This document shows, piece by piece, positions 25,800-35,365 of a stretch of DNA of 64,000 nucleotides. Source of the DNA: Lepidurus packardi (taxonomy: Eukaryota; Arthropoda; Branchiopoda; Notostraca; Triopsidae); contig JAKZAN010000106.1 in the NCBI GenBank assembly GCA_023053545.1, positions 1 through 64,000 of the forward strand, written 5' to 3'. The first letter of the stretch is position 1. Each line of letters begins with the position of its first letter. The position numbers and the translations under genes were made by a program. The notes under the pieces were generated by a model. The model ran no database searches. It saw only the letters and a program-made list of their open reading frames with translations, and was not told where the DNA came from.

Positions 25800-27032
25800 T
25801 TGACCCTTGATTCGCGCCCCTGGCCTGCACGGCCACTGCTGACCCGCCAACGCGGCAGCGTGAGCCTGACGGTGGTGTTGTCGCTGTTTTTGCTGCTCGG
25901 CTTCATGGGCCTGGCGCTGGACTTTGGCCGGCTGTTTGTGGTCAAGGGCGAATTGCAGACGGCCGTCGACAGTTGCGCCCTGGCCGCCGCCGGCGAACTG
26001 GACCGTTCGGCCACCGCCTTGGTGCGGGCCAAAAGCGCCGCGCTCAGCGCGGCCAACCTGAACCGCGTGAATTTTCAGTCGGCCAGCTGGGGCGGCCAAG
26101 GTGGCATGACCGCCGACGACGTGACTTTCCTGGATGTCAAAACCAACCCCACCACGGCGCCCGACCAAGCGCTCTACGCCCGCTGTGAGCACAAGCAGCC
26201 GGAGGTGTCGCTGTGGTTGCTGCCCGCCCTGGGCGTGTTCAGCGGTGATGCGGGCCTGAAAACCGCCACGCAAGACGTGTGGGCTTATGCCGTGGCCAAA
26301 CGGGCCAGTGGGCAAAGCAGTTGCCCGCTGCCACTGGCCTTCGTCAAGGGCACGGCCACGGGTCCGAACTACGGGCTGCAAGTCGGGCAGTGGGTCAAGT
26401 TGCTGATGAGCCCCGGCGCGTCCACCCAAGGCGAGATCGGTTGGGCCAATTTGGACGGCACTGGCAACGCGGCGGAAACCGAGCGCGAACTCGCCGGCTT
26501 CTGCGGCACCCGCCAGGGCGACCAACTGGGAACGCCCGGCGTTCAGACCAGCGTGGCCGATGTCTGGAACGCGCGCTTTGGCTTGTACAAATCGGCGGGC
26601 GACGCCAGCACCAGCCGGCCCGACTTCACCGGCTACACCTACACCACCTCGAACTGGCCCTTGGCGCAAAGCGCCTACGCCGACTACCAAACCAAAAGCC
26701 AAGCGCTGGCCGCATGCGCCGGCAGCGTGCCGGCCTGCGCCAAGCTGACAGGGCTCAGCCTCAATGGCGGCTTCAATTACATCTTGCCTTCAGGCCCCAC
26801 CGGCCACGGCCGTTACGGCGCCAGACGCCGTTTGGCCACCGTGCCCGTCATCAACGCCAGCCGCCGCGTGGACGACTTCCTGTGCATGCTGATGCTGCAG
26901 CCTTTGAGCGTGCCCATGCAAGACACCTACCTGGAATTCCTGGGCAATGCGTCCGATCCGGCGTCGCCCTGCACCACGTCGGGTTTGCCGGGCGGCAGCG
27001 TGGGTTCTCTGGTCCCGGCTTTGGTGAGGTAA
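25800..27032 (+). CDS. TadG-like pilus assembly protein
   Basis: This 410-residue protein has the TadE/G-like N-terminus RQRGSVSLTVVLSLFLLLGFMGLALDFG, a single transmembrane segment, and FVVKGELQTAVDSCALAAAGEL as in Flp pilus-assembly TadG proteins. The long C-terminal region is extracytoplasmic and Cys-containing. No ATG is present. TTG 25800 is the best start because it puts ~15 residues before the hydrophobic stretch; an earlier TTG at 25695 is less likely. Confidence 0.83.
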   Translation: MTLDSRPWPARPLLTRQRGSVSLTVVLSLFLLLGFMGLALDFGRLFVVKGELQTAVDSCALAAAGELDRSATALVRAKSAALSAANLNRVNFQSASWGGQGGMTADDVTFLDVKTNPTTAPDQALYARCEHKQPEVSLWLLPALGVFSGDAGLKTATQDVWAYAVAKRASGQSSCPLPLAFVKGTATGPNYGLQVGQWVKLLMSPGASTQGEIGWANLDGTGNAAETERELAGFCGTRQGDQLGTPGVQTSVADVWNARFGLYKSAGDASTSRPDFTGYTYTTSNWPLAQSAYADYQTKSQALAACAGSVPACAKLTGLSLNGGFNYILPSGPTGHGRYGARRRLATVPVINASRRVDDFLCMLMLQPLSVPMQDTYLEFLGNASDPASPCTTSGLPGGSVGSLVPALVR

Positions 27033-27036
27033 GCCC

Positions 27037-27504
27037 ATGCGTCAAGCTGTTTTTTTATCGCCAAGGCGGCGAGTCCCGCCGACCGCCCGTCGCCAAGGCG
27101 GCGTGGCCCTGCTGGAATTCGCGCTGATCTTGCCCTTTCTGCTGATGCTGACCATGGCGACCACCGAGTTGGGTCGAGCCATCATGTACTACAACACCCT
27201 GACCAAGTCAGCGCGCGACGCGGTGCGCTACCTGTCGGCCAAATCGCCAGGGACCGGCATCGAGCAAGCGCGCCGCCTCATGGTCTATGGCTCGCTGACC
27301 GACACCACCACGCCGCTGTTGCCGGGCCTGAGCCTGGACCAAGTGCCCGACCCGGTGTGGGCGCAAAGCGGCAGCAACCCGCTGATCCAGACGGTGACGG
27401 TGCGCATCAGCGGCTACACCTTTCGGCCCTTGGTTTCGGGCATGGGGCAGTTGGGCAGCTTCACCTTTGGCGAGGTCAGCGCCACCATGAGGGCCGGCCT
27501 GTGA
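27037..27504 (+). CDS. tadE: TadE-like pseudopilin
   Basis: This 155-residue pseudopilin has a basic N-terminus, then QGGVALLEFALILPFLLML, with Gly22 as the processing site and Glu27/Phe28 at +5/+6. The conserved TELGRAIMYYNTLTKSARDAVRYL segment follows. It is presumably matured by the TadV peptidase. The last base pairs overlap the next start (GTGA). Confidence 0.9.
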   Translation: MRQAVFLSPRRRVPPTARRQGGVALLEFALILPFLLMLTMATTELGRAIMYYNTLTKSARDAVRYLSAKSPGTGIEQARRLMVYGSLTDTTTPLLPGLSLDQVPDPVWAQSGSNPLIQTVTVRISGYTFRPLVSGMGQLGSFTFGEVSATMRAGL

Positions 27505-27975
27505 ACGCGGGCCCAGGTCGTGTGCGCGTACGCGCTCCTGCCCGCCGGCAACGCGGCGCCGTGGCGGTGGAATTTGCGCTGGTGCTGCTGATCTTTTTCA
27601 CCTTCTGGCTGGGCATTCTGGACGTCAGCCGCATGCTGTTTACCTGGAACGCCGCGACCGAGGCCACCCGCGCTGGCGCCCGCTACGCCGTGGTGTGCGA
27701 CGACACCTCGCAAGCGGCGACGGTGCTGGCCCGCATGCGCGGCTTGCTGCCGCAGATCGGTGCGATTGAGGTCGCCTGGACGCCTGCGGCCTGCACGCCC
27801 GGCAGCTGCGAAGGCGTGACGGTCGCCATCACGCAGCTGGACTACCAATGGATATCGCCCATCGCCGGCCTGGGCGAGCGCTGGGCGCCCCTGGGCCATG
27901 CCGCGCTTTGCCACCTTCTTGCCGCGTGAGGCCATGCGCCAGGACAGCAACAGTGCTGAGCTTTGCAGACGTTGA
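27501..27975 (+). pseudogene. second TadE/TadF-like pseudopilin, frameshifted near the 3' end
   Basis: The GTG start overlaps the previous stop. The N-terminus RQRGAVAVEFALVLLIFFTFW has the pseudopilin processing site (Gly19, Glu24, Phe25) and TWNAATEATRAGARYAVVCDD is typical of TadE proteins. The frame as given stops at 27929. A family-like C-terminus (RFATFLPREAMRQDSNS and on) continues one frame later to a stop at 27973-27975. One extra base between about 27860 and 27897 explains this. It may be a sequencing error. Confidence 0.75.
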
Positions 27976-28009
27976 CCCCGAGCACCAAGAATCACCAGGA
28001 AAAAAAGCC

Positions 28010-29164
28010 ATGAAGATCGCGCTCATCTCCCCCAACCCCACGCACCTCAGCGAGATCGGTCAGGTGCTGACCGCGGCTTCGCACACTGTCGTGCCGGTGC
28101 AAGGCGGCAAAAGCCGCATGGCCAGCGTGGCGCAAGAAGAAAGCCCGGAGCTGATGCTGGTCGACGGCATGTGCTGCGACGCCGCCGAGCTGGAGCAAAT
28201 TGAGCAGCTCACGCTGCAGCAGCCCCAGATGGCCGTGGTGCTGCTGTGCGCTTTGCAAACCCCCGAATTTCTGATGGGCGCCATGCGTGCAGGCGTGCGC
28301 GAGGTCTTGCCGTCGCCGCCCAGCCCGGCGGCGCTGCATGCCGTGGTGGCCCGCTTGCTGGCCAAGCAGCGCGGGGCGCGCCCGGCCACGGCAGGTCGCT
28401 TGCTGGCTTTCATGTCGGCCAAGGGGGGCAGCGGGGCCACTTTTCTGGCCAGCAACCTGGGCTGCCAGCTGGCGCAAACAAACTCGGTCTTGCTGATCGA
28501 CTTGAACCTGCAGTTTGGCGACGCGCTGTCGCAGGTCCACGAAGGCCGCGCCGTGTCCACCCTGGCCGACGTGGCGCAAGACATTGGCCGGCTCGACGCT
28601 TCGTTCCTGTCGGCCAGCAGCGTGCGGGTAGCGCCCAACTTCAGCGTGCTCGCCGCGCCAGAAGACCTGGGCTCAGCGATGGAGGTCACGTCGGCGCACA
28701 TCGACGCCATCGTGGACCTGGCTCTGCGCCACCACGACTACGTGCTGCTCGACCTCAGCGGCCACCTGGACCCGCTGACGCTGCACGCTATGGACCGGGC
28801 CGCACAGTTGTTCGTGGTGCTGCAAGCGGCCTTGCCCTGGATGCGGCGGGCCACCCAGCTGCAAGCGGTCTTCAGGTCGCTGGGCTACGCGGGCGACAAG
28901 GTGCAGTGGGTGGTCAACCGCTACGAAAAAAGCAGCGACATCAGCCTGGACGAGGTGCGCCGTTCGCTGGCCATCGCGGAGGTCCACACCGTGGCCAACG
29001 CCTACAAAGAGGTCAAGGCCGCGCTGAACTATGGCGCGCCTTTGCTGCAGACCGCGCGCGGCAGCGCCGTGGTGCGCAACCTGGCCGAACTGGCGCAGTC
29101 GCTCAGCCCCAGCGCCGCGGGCGACAGCCGCGGCCTGCTCAGCCGCTGGTTCAAGCGGGCCTGA
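28010..29164 (+). CDS. cpaE: pilus assembly protein CpaE/TadZ (ParA-like localisation ATPase)
   Basis: This 384-residue protein has an N-terminal receiver-like domain (residues ~1-120) and a MinD/ParA-type ATPase domain with the deviant Walker A region FMSAKGGSGATFLASNLG. In Flp systems it places the secretion machinery at the pole. AGGA precedes ATG 28010. The gene follows the pseudopilin pair in the usual tad order. Confidence 0.9.
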   Translation: MKIALISPNPTHLSEIGQVLTAASHTVVPVQGGKSRMASVAQEESPELMLVDGMCCDAAELEQIEQLTLQQPQMAVVLLCALQTPEFLMGAMRAGVREVLPSPPSPAALHAVVARLLAKQRGARPATAGRLLAFMSAKGGSGATFLASNLGCQLAQTNSVLLIDLNLQFGDALSQVHEGRAVSTLADVAQDIGRLDASFLSASSVRVAPNFSVLAAPEDLGSAMEVTSAHIDAIVDLALRHHDYVLLDLSGHLDPLTLHAMDRAAQLFVVLQAALPWMRRATQLQAVFRSLGYAGDKVQWVVNRYEKSSDISLDEVRRSLAIAEVHTVANAYKEVKAALNYGAPLLQTARGSAVVRNLAELAQSLSPSAAGDSRGLLSRWFKRA

Positions 29165-29218
29165 GCGCCTTCACCTTGCCCGCTGTTCATCTGTTCCTGA
29201 CCACCCGAAAGCTGCCCC

Positions 29219-30685
29219 ATGTCCTTGCGTGAAAAACTCCGAGCCATTGGCCGTGAACCGGCGCCCCCCCGAGCGGGCGGCAACGTGGCGGCCCTGCCCC
29301 CGCTGGCGTCTGTTGCGCCTGCGTTGCAAGCGGCGCCTGCCGGGCCGGTGGCCGCGCCGCCACCGGCCGCGCCTGCTGCGGCGCCAGATGCCGCGCCAGC
29401 CGCCAGCAGCGCTTACCAGGCGCTCAAAAGCCGCTTGCACCTCAAGCTGCTGGACAAGTTCGACTTGGCCGCGCTGGAACTGCTGGCGCCCGACGTGCTG
29501 CGCCACGAGATCGCCACGCTGGCCGAGCGGGTGCTGCGCGAGGAGCAGGCCGTCATCAATGAAGCCGAACGGCGCTCGCTGATCCGCGACATCCAGCACG
29601 AAATGCTGGGCTTTGGCCCGCTGGAGCTGCTGATGGCGGACCCGCTGGTGTCGGACATCTTGGTCAACGGCTACAGCCAGATTTATGTGGAGCGGCGCGG
29701 CAAGCTCGAACTCACGCCCGTGACCTTTGCCGACGAGAACCACCTGCTGCGCATCATCGACAAGATCGTCTCGCGGGTCGGCCGGCGCATCGACGAGTCC
29801 AGCCCGATGGTGGACGCCCGCTTGCCCGACGGCTCGCGGGTCAACGCCGTCATTCCGCCGGTGGCGCTGGACGGCGCGGTGCTGTCGATCCGCCGCTTTG
29901 CCCACGTGCCGCTGCAAATGCATCACTTGATTGGCGAGCCATACCGCAGCCTCACGCCCGACATGGCGCTGTTGCTCGAAGGCCTGGCGCGGGCCAAGGT
30001 CAACATGTTGCTGTCCGGCGGCACCGGCTCGGGCAAGACCACCTTGCTCAACATCTTGTCGGGCTTTATTCCTGACGACGAGCGCGTGGTGACCATCGAA
30101 GACGCGGCCGAGCTGCAAATGCAGCAACCGCATGTGGTGCGGCTGGAAACCCGGCCCGGCAACGTGGAAGGCAAGGGCGAGGTGTCGCAGCGGGCGCTGG
30201 TGCGCAACGCGCTGCGCATGCGGCCAGACCGCATCGTCATTGGCGAGGTGCGCGGCGCCGAAGCGGTGGACATGCTCCAAGCCATGAACACCGGCCACGA
30301 AGGTTCGCTGGCCACCATCCACGCCAACACGCCGGGCGACGCGCTGGCACGGCTGGAAAACATGATCAGCATGGCCGGCCTGAACTTGCCGGGCCGCGCC
30401 GCACGCCAGCAAATTGCCTCGGCCATCACGGTGGTGGTGCAGGTCTCGCGCCTGATCGACGGGCGGCGCAAAGTCACCAGCATCCAGGAGATCACGGGCA
30501 TGGAAGGCGAGGTCATCAGCAAGCAAGAAATTTTCGCCTTCCGGCAAACCGGCGTGGGCAGCGACGGCCGGGTCGAAGGCTACTTTCAGGCCACTGGCGT
30601 GCGACCGCACTTCCTGGAGCGCTTGCGCAGCTACGGCGTGGTTTTGGGCGACGGCCTGTTTGACCCCACCCGCCGCCTGGCCTGA
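29219..30685 (+). CDS. cpaF: Flp pilus secretion ATPase CpaF/TadA
   Basis: This 488-residue type II/IV secretion ATPase powers pilus assembly. It has a Pro/Ala-rich N-terminal linker, then the conserved [11 protein letters not shown] region, Walker [13 protein letters not shown] (about residue 265), an Asp box [13 protein letters not shown], Walker B-like [12 protein letters not shown], and the His box GSLATIHAN. It would act at the inner membrane with TadB/TadC. Confidence 0.96.
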   Translation: MSLREKLRAIGREPAPPRAGGNVAALPPLASVAPALQAAPAGPVAAPPPAAPAAAPDAAPAASSAYQALKSRLHLKLLDKFDLAALELLAPDVLRHEIATLAERVLREEQAVINEAERRSLIRDIQHEMLGFGPLELLMADPLVSDILVNGYSQIYVERRGKLELTPVTFADENHLLRIIDKIVSRVGRRIDESSPMVDARLPDGSRVNAVIPPVALDGAVLSIRRFAHVPLQMHHLIGEPYRSLTPDMALLLEGLARAKVNMLLSGGTGSGKTTLLNILSGFIPDDERVVTIEDAAELQMQQPHVVRLETRPGNVEGKGEVSQRALVRNALRMRPDRIVIGEVRGAEAVDMLQAMNTGHEGSLATIHANTPGDALARLENMISMAGLNLPGRAARQQIASAITVVVQVSRLIDGRRKVTSIQEITGMEGEVISKQEIFAFRQTGVGSDGRVEGYFQATGVRPHFLERLRSYGVVLGDGLFDPTRRLA

Positions 30686-30700
30686 AGGAGCTATTGACCC

Positions 30701-31687
30701 ATGTTGATGTTTTGGAAAAGCCAAGTGAGTCTGGTGTTGACCGTGGCCGTGTTCGTGGCCTTGCTGCTGATGATGGAAGCGCTGTACCTGCTGTGGCGCT
30801 CTTACCGGGGACCGGAGGCGCGCAAGCTGCATCAGCGGCTGGGCGGTCTGGGTGAGTCGGCTGCGACGCAGCAGACGCTGCTCAAAGCCCGTCTGCTCAG
30901 CGCCAGCCCGCTGCTGGGTTCCTGGCTGCAAGCCTGGCCTGCGCAGGTGCGGCTCAACCGTCTGCTGGCCCAGGCCGACTTGCGCTGGACGCTGGCGCAG
31001 TTGCTGTTGGGCAGCGCGCTGCTGGCGCTGCTCGGTTACGGCCTGACGGCGGTGCTGGCGCGCCAAGCCTGGTGGCTGGGCGCGCTGGTGGCCGCCGTCC
31101 TGGGCTGGCTGCCGCTGGCTTACGCCCTGTGGCGCCGGCAGCGGCGCCTGACGCGCCTGCACCTGCAATTGCCCGAAGCGCTGGACCTGATGGGCCGCGC
31201 CCTGCGCGCAGGTCATGCGTTCTCGTCAGCCCTGCAAATGGTGGGCGAGGAAATGGCCGACCCCCTAGCCAGCGAGTTCCGGGTGGTGCATGACGAGATC
31301 AGTTTCGGCATCTCGATGCACCAGGCCTTTGCGCACCTGACCGACCGCGTACCGCTCACCGACCTGCGTTACTTCGTGGTGGCGGTGCTGATCCAGCGCG
31401 AATCCGGTGGCGATCTGGCCGAGGTGCTGACCAAGCTGGCCCAGCTGATGCGGGCCCGCCTGCGCCTGCATGCCAAGGTGCGGGTGCTGTCGGCAGAGGG
31501 GCGGCTGTCGGCCTGGATATTGGGGTGCATGCCGTTTGCGTTGGGCGGTTTGATGGCGGTCTTCAACCCGGACTTCATGGAGCCGCTGTGGACCGACCCG
31601 ATTGGCCTGACGATCGTGAAGTACCTGCTGGTGATGATGCTGTTGGGGGCGGTGGTGCTGCGCGCCATCGTGCGCATCCGCGTGTAG
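30701..31687 (+). CDS. tadB: Flp pilus assembly protein TadB
   Basis: This 328-residue inner-membrane platform protein has a type II secretion F-domain (HLQLPEALDLMGRALRAGHAFSSAL and later LIQRESGGDLAEVLTKLA) flanked by hydrophobic helices. It pairs with TadC to form the platform on which the CpaF ATPase works. It starts 15 nt after cpaF. A hexanucleotide repeat follows its stop. Confidence 0.92.
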   Translation: MLMFWKSQVSLVLTVAVFVALLLMMEALYLLWRSYRGPEARKLHQRLGGLGESAATQQTLLKARLLSASPLLGSWLQAWPAQVRLNRLLAQADLRWTLAQLLLGSALLALLGYGLTAVLARQAWWLGALVAAVLGWLPLAYALWRRQRRLTRLHLQLPEALDLMGRALRAGHAFSSALQMVGEEMADPLASEFRVVHDEISFGISMHQAFAHLTDRVPLTDLRYFVVAVLIQRESGGDLAEVLTKLAQLMRARLRLHAKVRVLSAEGRLSAWILGCMPFALGGLMAVFNPDFMEPLWTDPIGLTIVKYLLVMMLLGAVVLRAIVRIRV

Positions 31688-31691
31688 CCGG

Positions 31692-31745
31692 TGATGTTGA
31701 TGTTGATGTTGATGTTGATGTTGATGTTGATCTTGATGTTGATGT
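31692..31745. repeat. hexanucleotide microsatellite, nine TGATGT units
   Basis: Nine consecutive 6-nt units occur, the seventh being TGATCT. The tract fills most of the 71-nt gap between tadB and tadC. Its unit length is a multiple of three, so copy-number change would alter spacing without shifting any frame. Confidence 0.95.
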
Positions 31746-31758
31746 TGAAAGGTGTGCC

Positions 31759-32664
31759 ATGTGGTTGTTTTCGTTGTTGATCTTCACCTCCGTCATGCTG
31801 GCGCTGGCGGGGCTGTACCTGTGGTGGGCGCCCAGCCCAGCGCAGCAGCGCCTGCAAGCCATCACGCAGGCCGACACCGGCCCGCACTGGACGCAGACCG
31901 TGGTGCAGCTGGCGGCGCCGCTGGCGAACTTGTCCATGCCCACCGGCGAGTGGGACCAGTCAGCGCTGCGGGTGCAGTTGCTCAACGCCGGCATTCGCCG
32001 GGACGACGCCAAGCTGATTTACTTTGGCGCCAAGACCGTGTTGCCGCTGCTGCTGGCTGGCCTGGGCTATGTGCTTTTGCGCAGCAGCCCTTTGGCGGGC
32101 ACCGAACTGCTCTTGGTGTTGGGCAGCGCGGCCTTGCTGGGCTGCTACTTGCCGAACCTCGTGCTGGGCATGGTGGTGCGCCAGCGCCAGCGCGAGATTT
32201 TTGAAACCTTCCCCGACGCCACCGACCTGATGCTGGTGTGCATGGAAGCGGGCCTGGGCCTGGACGCGGCGCTGGTGCGCGTGACCGACGAGATCCGCAT
32301 CAGCAGCCTGGCCCTGGCCGAAGAGCTGCACCTGACGCAGCTGGAAATACGCGCCGGCGCCAGCCGCGAACAAGCGCTGCGGCATTTGGCCTTGCGCACC
32401 GGCGTGGAAGAAATTGGCTCGTTTGCCATCATGCTCAAGCAGGCCGACAAGTTTGGCACCAGCATTGGCGACTCGCTGCGCGTGTACTCGGACGAGCTGC
32501 GCCACAAGCGCATGACGCGCGCCGAAGAACGCGCCGCCCAGGTGCCCACCAAAATGCTGCTCCCGCTGGTGCTGTGCATTTTTCCGGCCATCATCATGGT
32601 GATCATGGGGCCGGCGGCGATTCGCATCATCCGCACGCTCATGCCCTTGCTGGGCAACAGCTGA
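31759..32664 (+). CDS. tadC: Flp pilus assembly protein TadC
   Basis: This 301-residue inner-membrane platform protein has an F-domain with TFPDATDLMLVCMEAGLGLDAAL and an EIGSFAIMLKQADKFGTSIGDSL segment. Hydrophobic helices lie at both ends. ATG 31759 follows the microsatellite with only a weak ribosome binding site (AAAGG). It is the last gene of the tad run. Confidence 0.92.
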   Translation: MWLFSLLIFTSVMLALAGLYLWWAPSPAQQRLQAITQADTGPHWTQTVVQLAAPLANLSMPTGEWDQSALRVQLLNAGIRRDDAKLIYFGAKTVLPLLLAGLGYVLLRSSPLAGTELLLVLGSAALLGCYLPNLVLGMVVRQRQREIFETFPDATDLMLVCMEAGLGLDAALVRVTDEIRISSLALAEELHLTQLEIRAGASREQALRHLALRTGVEEIGSFAIMLKQADKFGTSIGDSLRVYSDELRHKRMTRAEERAAQVPTKMLLPLVLCIFPAIIMVIMGPAAIRIIRTLMPLLGNS

Positions 32665-32684
32665 AAGGCAGCGCCCGGTTCCGC

Positions 32685-33443
32685 TCAGTTCAGCAAGTCA
32701 GAGGCCAGCGTGGTGCTGCCCAGCTGGTGCTTGACGGCGTAGACGTACAGCGCCAGGCGGTTGCTCACGTCGAGCTTGTGGTAGATCGACGTGAGGTGGT
32801 TGCGCAGCGTGTGCTCGGAGATGAACAGCCTTTGCGCCAGCACCTTGTTGGTGGCGCCCCGGCCTTCGACAATGATGTGGATGATCTTGCGTTCGCGAAC
32901 CGTCAGGCTGGCGTGCTTGTCGGCTTCATGCTGGCGTTGCTGCACGGCTTGCGGGTCCATCAGGCCGCTGAGCACGCGGCTCATGGTCACGCGGTCCAGC
33001 CACAGCTCGCCTTGGTGGACTTTTTCAATCGCCCGCAGCACCTGTTCGGCCGCCGCGTCCTTGCGCAGCACGCCGCGCCCGCCCAGGTGAATCACGCGGT
33101 CCAGCACCGACTGGTTGCGCTCGCCGGTCAGCACCAGCACCTGGGTGGCGGCGCCGGTGTTCAGCAGCGCGGGCAAGATGTCCAGCCCGCTTTGGCCGTT
33201 CAGGTCCAGGTCCAGCAGCACCACATCGGGCTGGAGTTGGGCGTTCAGGCGCAGCGCCTCTGCCCCGCTGTGGGCAGTGCCCACCACCTGCATGCGCGGG
33301 CCTTCGCTGCTGATGAGCCGCTCCAGGCCCCACAGCAAAGTCTGGTGGTCGTCCACCAGCAACACACCGATGGGCGCGCTGGGCGCAACAGCCGATGCGT
33401 GGGCGGAAAAAGGCAATTCAGGGGTCAGCTCAAAATCAAGCAT
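32685..33443 (-). CDS. NarL/LuxR-type response regulator
   Basis: This 252-residue protein has a receiver domain (acidic pair Asp31/Asp32, phospho-acceptor Asp78 in VVLLDLDLNG, conserved Lys in RKDA) and a C-terminal LuxR-type helix-turn-helix (LTVRERKIIHIIVEG through HTLRNHLTSIYHKL). AAGGAG lies 8 nt before ATG 33443. It is the partner of the histidine kinase 12 nt upstream, and its position beside tadC suggests control of the Flp locus (inference). Confidence 0.9.
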   Translation of the reverse strand: MLDFELTPELPFSAHASAVAPSAPIGVLLVDDHQTLLWGLERLISSEGPRMQVVGTAHSGAEALRLNAQLQPDVVLLDLDLNGQSGLDILPALLNTGAATQVLVLTGERNQSVLDRVIHLGGRGVLRKDAAAEQVLRAIEKVHQGELWLDRVTMSRVLSGLMDPQAVQQRQHEADKHASLTVRERKIIHIIVEGRGATNKVLAQRLFISEHTLRNHLTSIYHKLDVSNRLALYVYAVKHQLGSTTLASDLLN

Positions 33444-33455
33444 TGCAATCACTCC

Positions 33456-35159
33456 TTAAACGGGAATCTGGACGTGAATAGCTGTGCGCCCACCAGGGGT
33501 CTGCCGCACATGGGCCCGCCCGCCCAGGGCCATGGCGCGTTCGGTGATGGAGCGCGGTGTGAAGTCCGGCCCGGCTTGGCCCGGGGCGTCGTTTTCAATC
33601 TTGATGCCCAGCCAGCCGTTGATGCATTGCAGCTCCACCGCGCCGCGCTGCGCCAGCGTGTGGCGGCAAATATTGCTCAGACCTTCGCGCACCACCTGCA
33701 AAACCTCGGCGGTGAGCCGGTCGTTGATGGGCAAGACGCCGTGCACCTTGACGGCGATGTCAATGCCGTAAAACGCCCGCACCTGCGCGGCCTGCTGCTC
33801 CAGTTCGGCCACGACCAGCGGCTGGCTTTGGCCGTCGGCCTGTGCGCCGGTTTGCCGCACGCGGCCGGCGTAGCGCCGCAAGTCGAGCACGACTTGCTCG
33901 GTCACCTCGCTGAGTTTGTCCAGCTCACCGAGCAGCGGGTTGCTCGGCGCGGCGCGGTGGCGCAGGGCGCTCAGCGCCATCTTCAGGCCAATGTAGGGTT
34001 GCACGGCGCTGTCGTGCAGGTCCAGCGCCAACTTGCGCCGCTCTTGTGTGGCCGCGTCCGAGGCCATGCGGTCGAGCAGGGCGATGTTGTCAATCACCGG
34101 GAAGGCTTGCGCCACGATGTGGGTCAGAAACAGCGCGTCGGCCTGGCTGAAGCGGTGGCCCTCGCCGCCCACGTAAATGCGGCCCTCGCTTTGGCGCAAA
34201 CGCACTGGCGCGCTGATGAAGGCTTGGCAGTCCAGCAGCTCCGCGATGTGCCGTGCCTGGCCCGCCACCGCGGGCGCCACGCGCTGCCAACGCCCGCCTT
34301 GCAAAGGGCAGGCCTGCGTGCCGGGCAGCGGCCACCACGGCCAGCGCGTTTGCCGGTGGCGGATCACGCTGTCCTCTTCAAAGGGCAGCAGCTGCTGCGC
34401 GGTGTCCTGGCTCAGCGGCTCGGCTGGCCCGGCGTGGCCACCGTGGTCGGGGCTGACGCTGCGCAGCTGGGCCTGGCGGGTGTCGGGGTCGCGCAGCACC
34501 AGCAAACAGGTGGCCGCACCGTAGGCCGAGCGTGTGCGCTCCAGCACATGGGCCAAGGTGTGGTCCACGCCAAAGCGCGGGTTGGACAGCCGGCTCACGT
34601 CGCGCAGCAGCGCCAGCCGACTTTTCAGGCGCAGCTGGGCTTCGCCCCAGTGCACACACAGGTAGCCCAGCGTGAGCAAAAAGCTGGTGCGCAGCAGCAG
34701 GCGCGGCAGGTCCTCGCTGACCTGCGGGAACAAGCCGCTCAGCGCAAACGCCGCCGCAGACACCACGGTCACGCGCGCCCCTTCGTCATGGCCCCAACGG
34801 AATGACGCCGTGAGAATGGCAAAGAAGAAAAACAGAAAAAAGGAACTGTTCACGCCCTGGGTGGCCAGCACGATCAGCGCGTACCAGCTGACGTCCAGCC
34901 AATGCACCGCCTTGCGTTGCACCCAGGCGTGCTGACGCCACAGGGCCAGCACGATCACCAAGCTGTGCAGCCCATAGCCCACAAACAGCCAACGGCTGAG
35001 CTGACCCAAGCCGCTCAGGCCCTGCGGGTCCAGGTAAACGGCCAGCAACACGGCGGCGGCCAGCACCAGGCGCATGTGGCCCACCAGTTGCGCATCGGCC
35101 GCATCAGCGCCTTGTACGGATATGGTTTGTTGACGCTGGTGCAAACCAGTGTCCAGCAT
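33456..35159 (-). CDS. membrane histidine kinase, HisKA_3 (NarX/DegS-type)
   Basis: This 567-residue sensor kinase has about five or six N-terminal membrane helices (residues ~25-175), a GAF-like middle region (~195-350), and a dimerisation/phosphoacceptor box ERRKLALDLHDSAVQPYIGLK with His382. A HATPase domain follows with VVREGLSNICRH as the N box. The signal is unknown. It forms an operon with the response regulator downstream. Confidence 0.9.
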   Translation of the reverse strand: MLDTGLHQRQQTISVQGADAADAQLVGHMRLVLAAAVLLAVYLDPQGLSGLGQLSRWLFVGYGLHSLVIVLALWRQHAWVQRKAVHWLDVSWYALIVLATQGVNSSFFLFFFFAILTASFRWGHDEGARVTVVSAAAFALSGLFPQVSEDLPRLLLRTSFLLTLGYLCVHWGEAQLRLKSRLALLRDVSRLSNPRFGVDHTLAHVLERTRSAYGAATCLLVLRDPDTRQAQLRSVSPDHGGHAGPAEPLSQDTAQQLLPFEEDSVIRHRQTRWPWWPLPGTQACPLQGGRWQRVAPAVAGQARHIAELLDCQAFISAPVRLRQSEGRIYVGGEGHRFSQADALFLTHIVAQAFPVIDNIALLDRMASDAATQERRKLALDLHDSAVQPYIGLKMALSALRHRAAPSNPLLGELDKLSEVTEQVVLDLRRYAGRVRQTGAQADGQSQPLVVAELEQQAAQVRAFYGIDIAVKVHGVLPINDRLTAEVLQVVREGLSNICRHTLAQRGAVELQCINGWLGIKIENDAPGQAGPDFTPRSITERAMALGGRAHVRQTPGGRTAIHVQIPV

Positions 35160-35282
35160 GAAGTCACTCCCCGTTTTTTGTTATGAAGTGACTGTTGCAG
35201 AAAGACACGTCATGGAACGTAAGGGGCCGCCTGAACCGCTGTAGGACACCACCAACGCTTGGCCGGAACTGACTCGGCCAAC

Positions 35283-35309
35283 AAAAAGCCGCCTACAAGA
35301 GGCGGCTTT
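35283..35309 (-). terminator. terminator hairpin downstream of the thioesterase gene
   Basis: An AAGCCGCCT/AGGCGGCTT stem with flanking A and T runs could work in either direction between the thioesterase and kinase genes. Confidence 0.7.
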
Positions 35310-35365
35310 GACAACAGGGCTTCAAGAAAGAGCCGAGGCTGAGCGGCTCAGAGCAAGGCGCCGCG

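Noticed and set aside
32238..34805. Very long plus-strand open frame (855 codons)
   Set aside because: It runs antisense across the kinase and regulator genes, whose minus-strand products have clear domains. High GC makes such shadow frames common.
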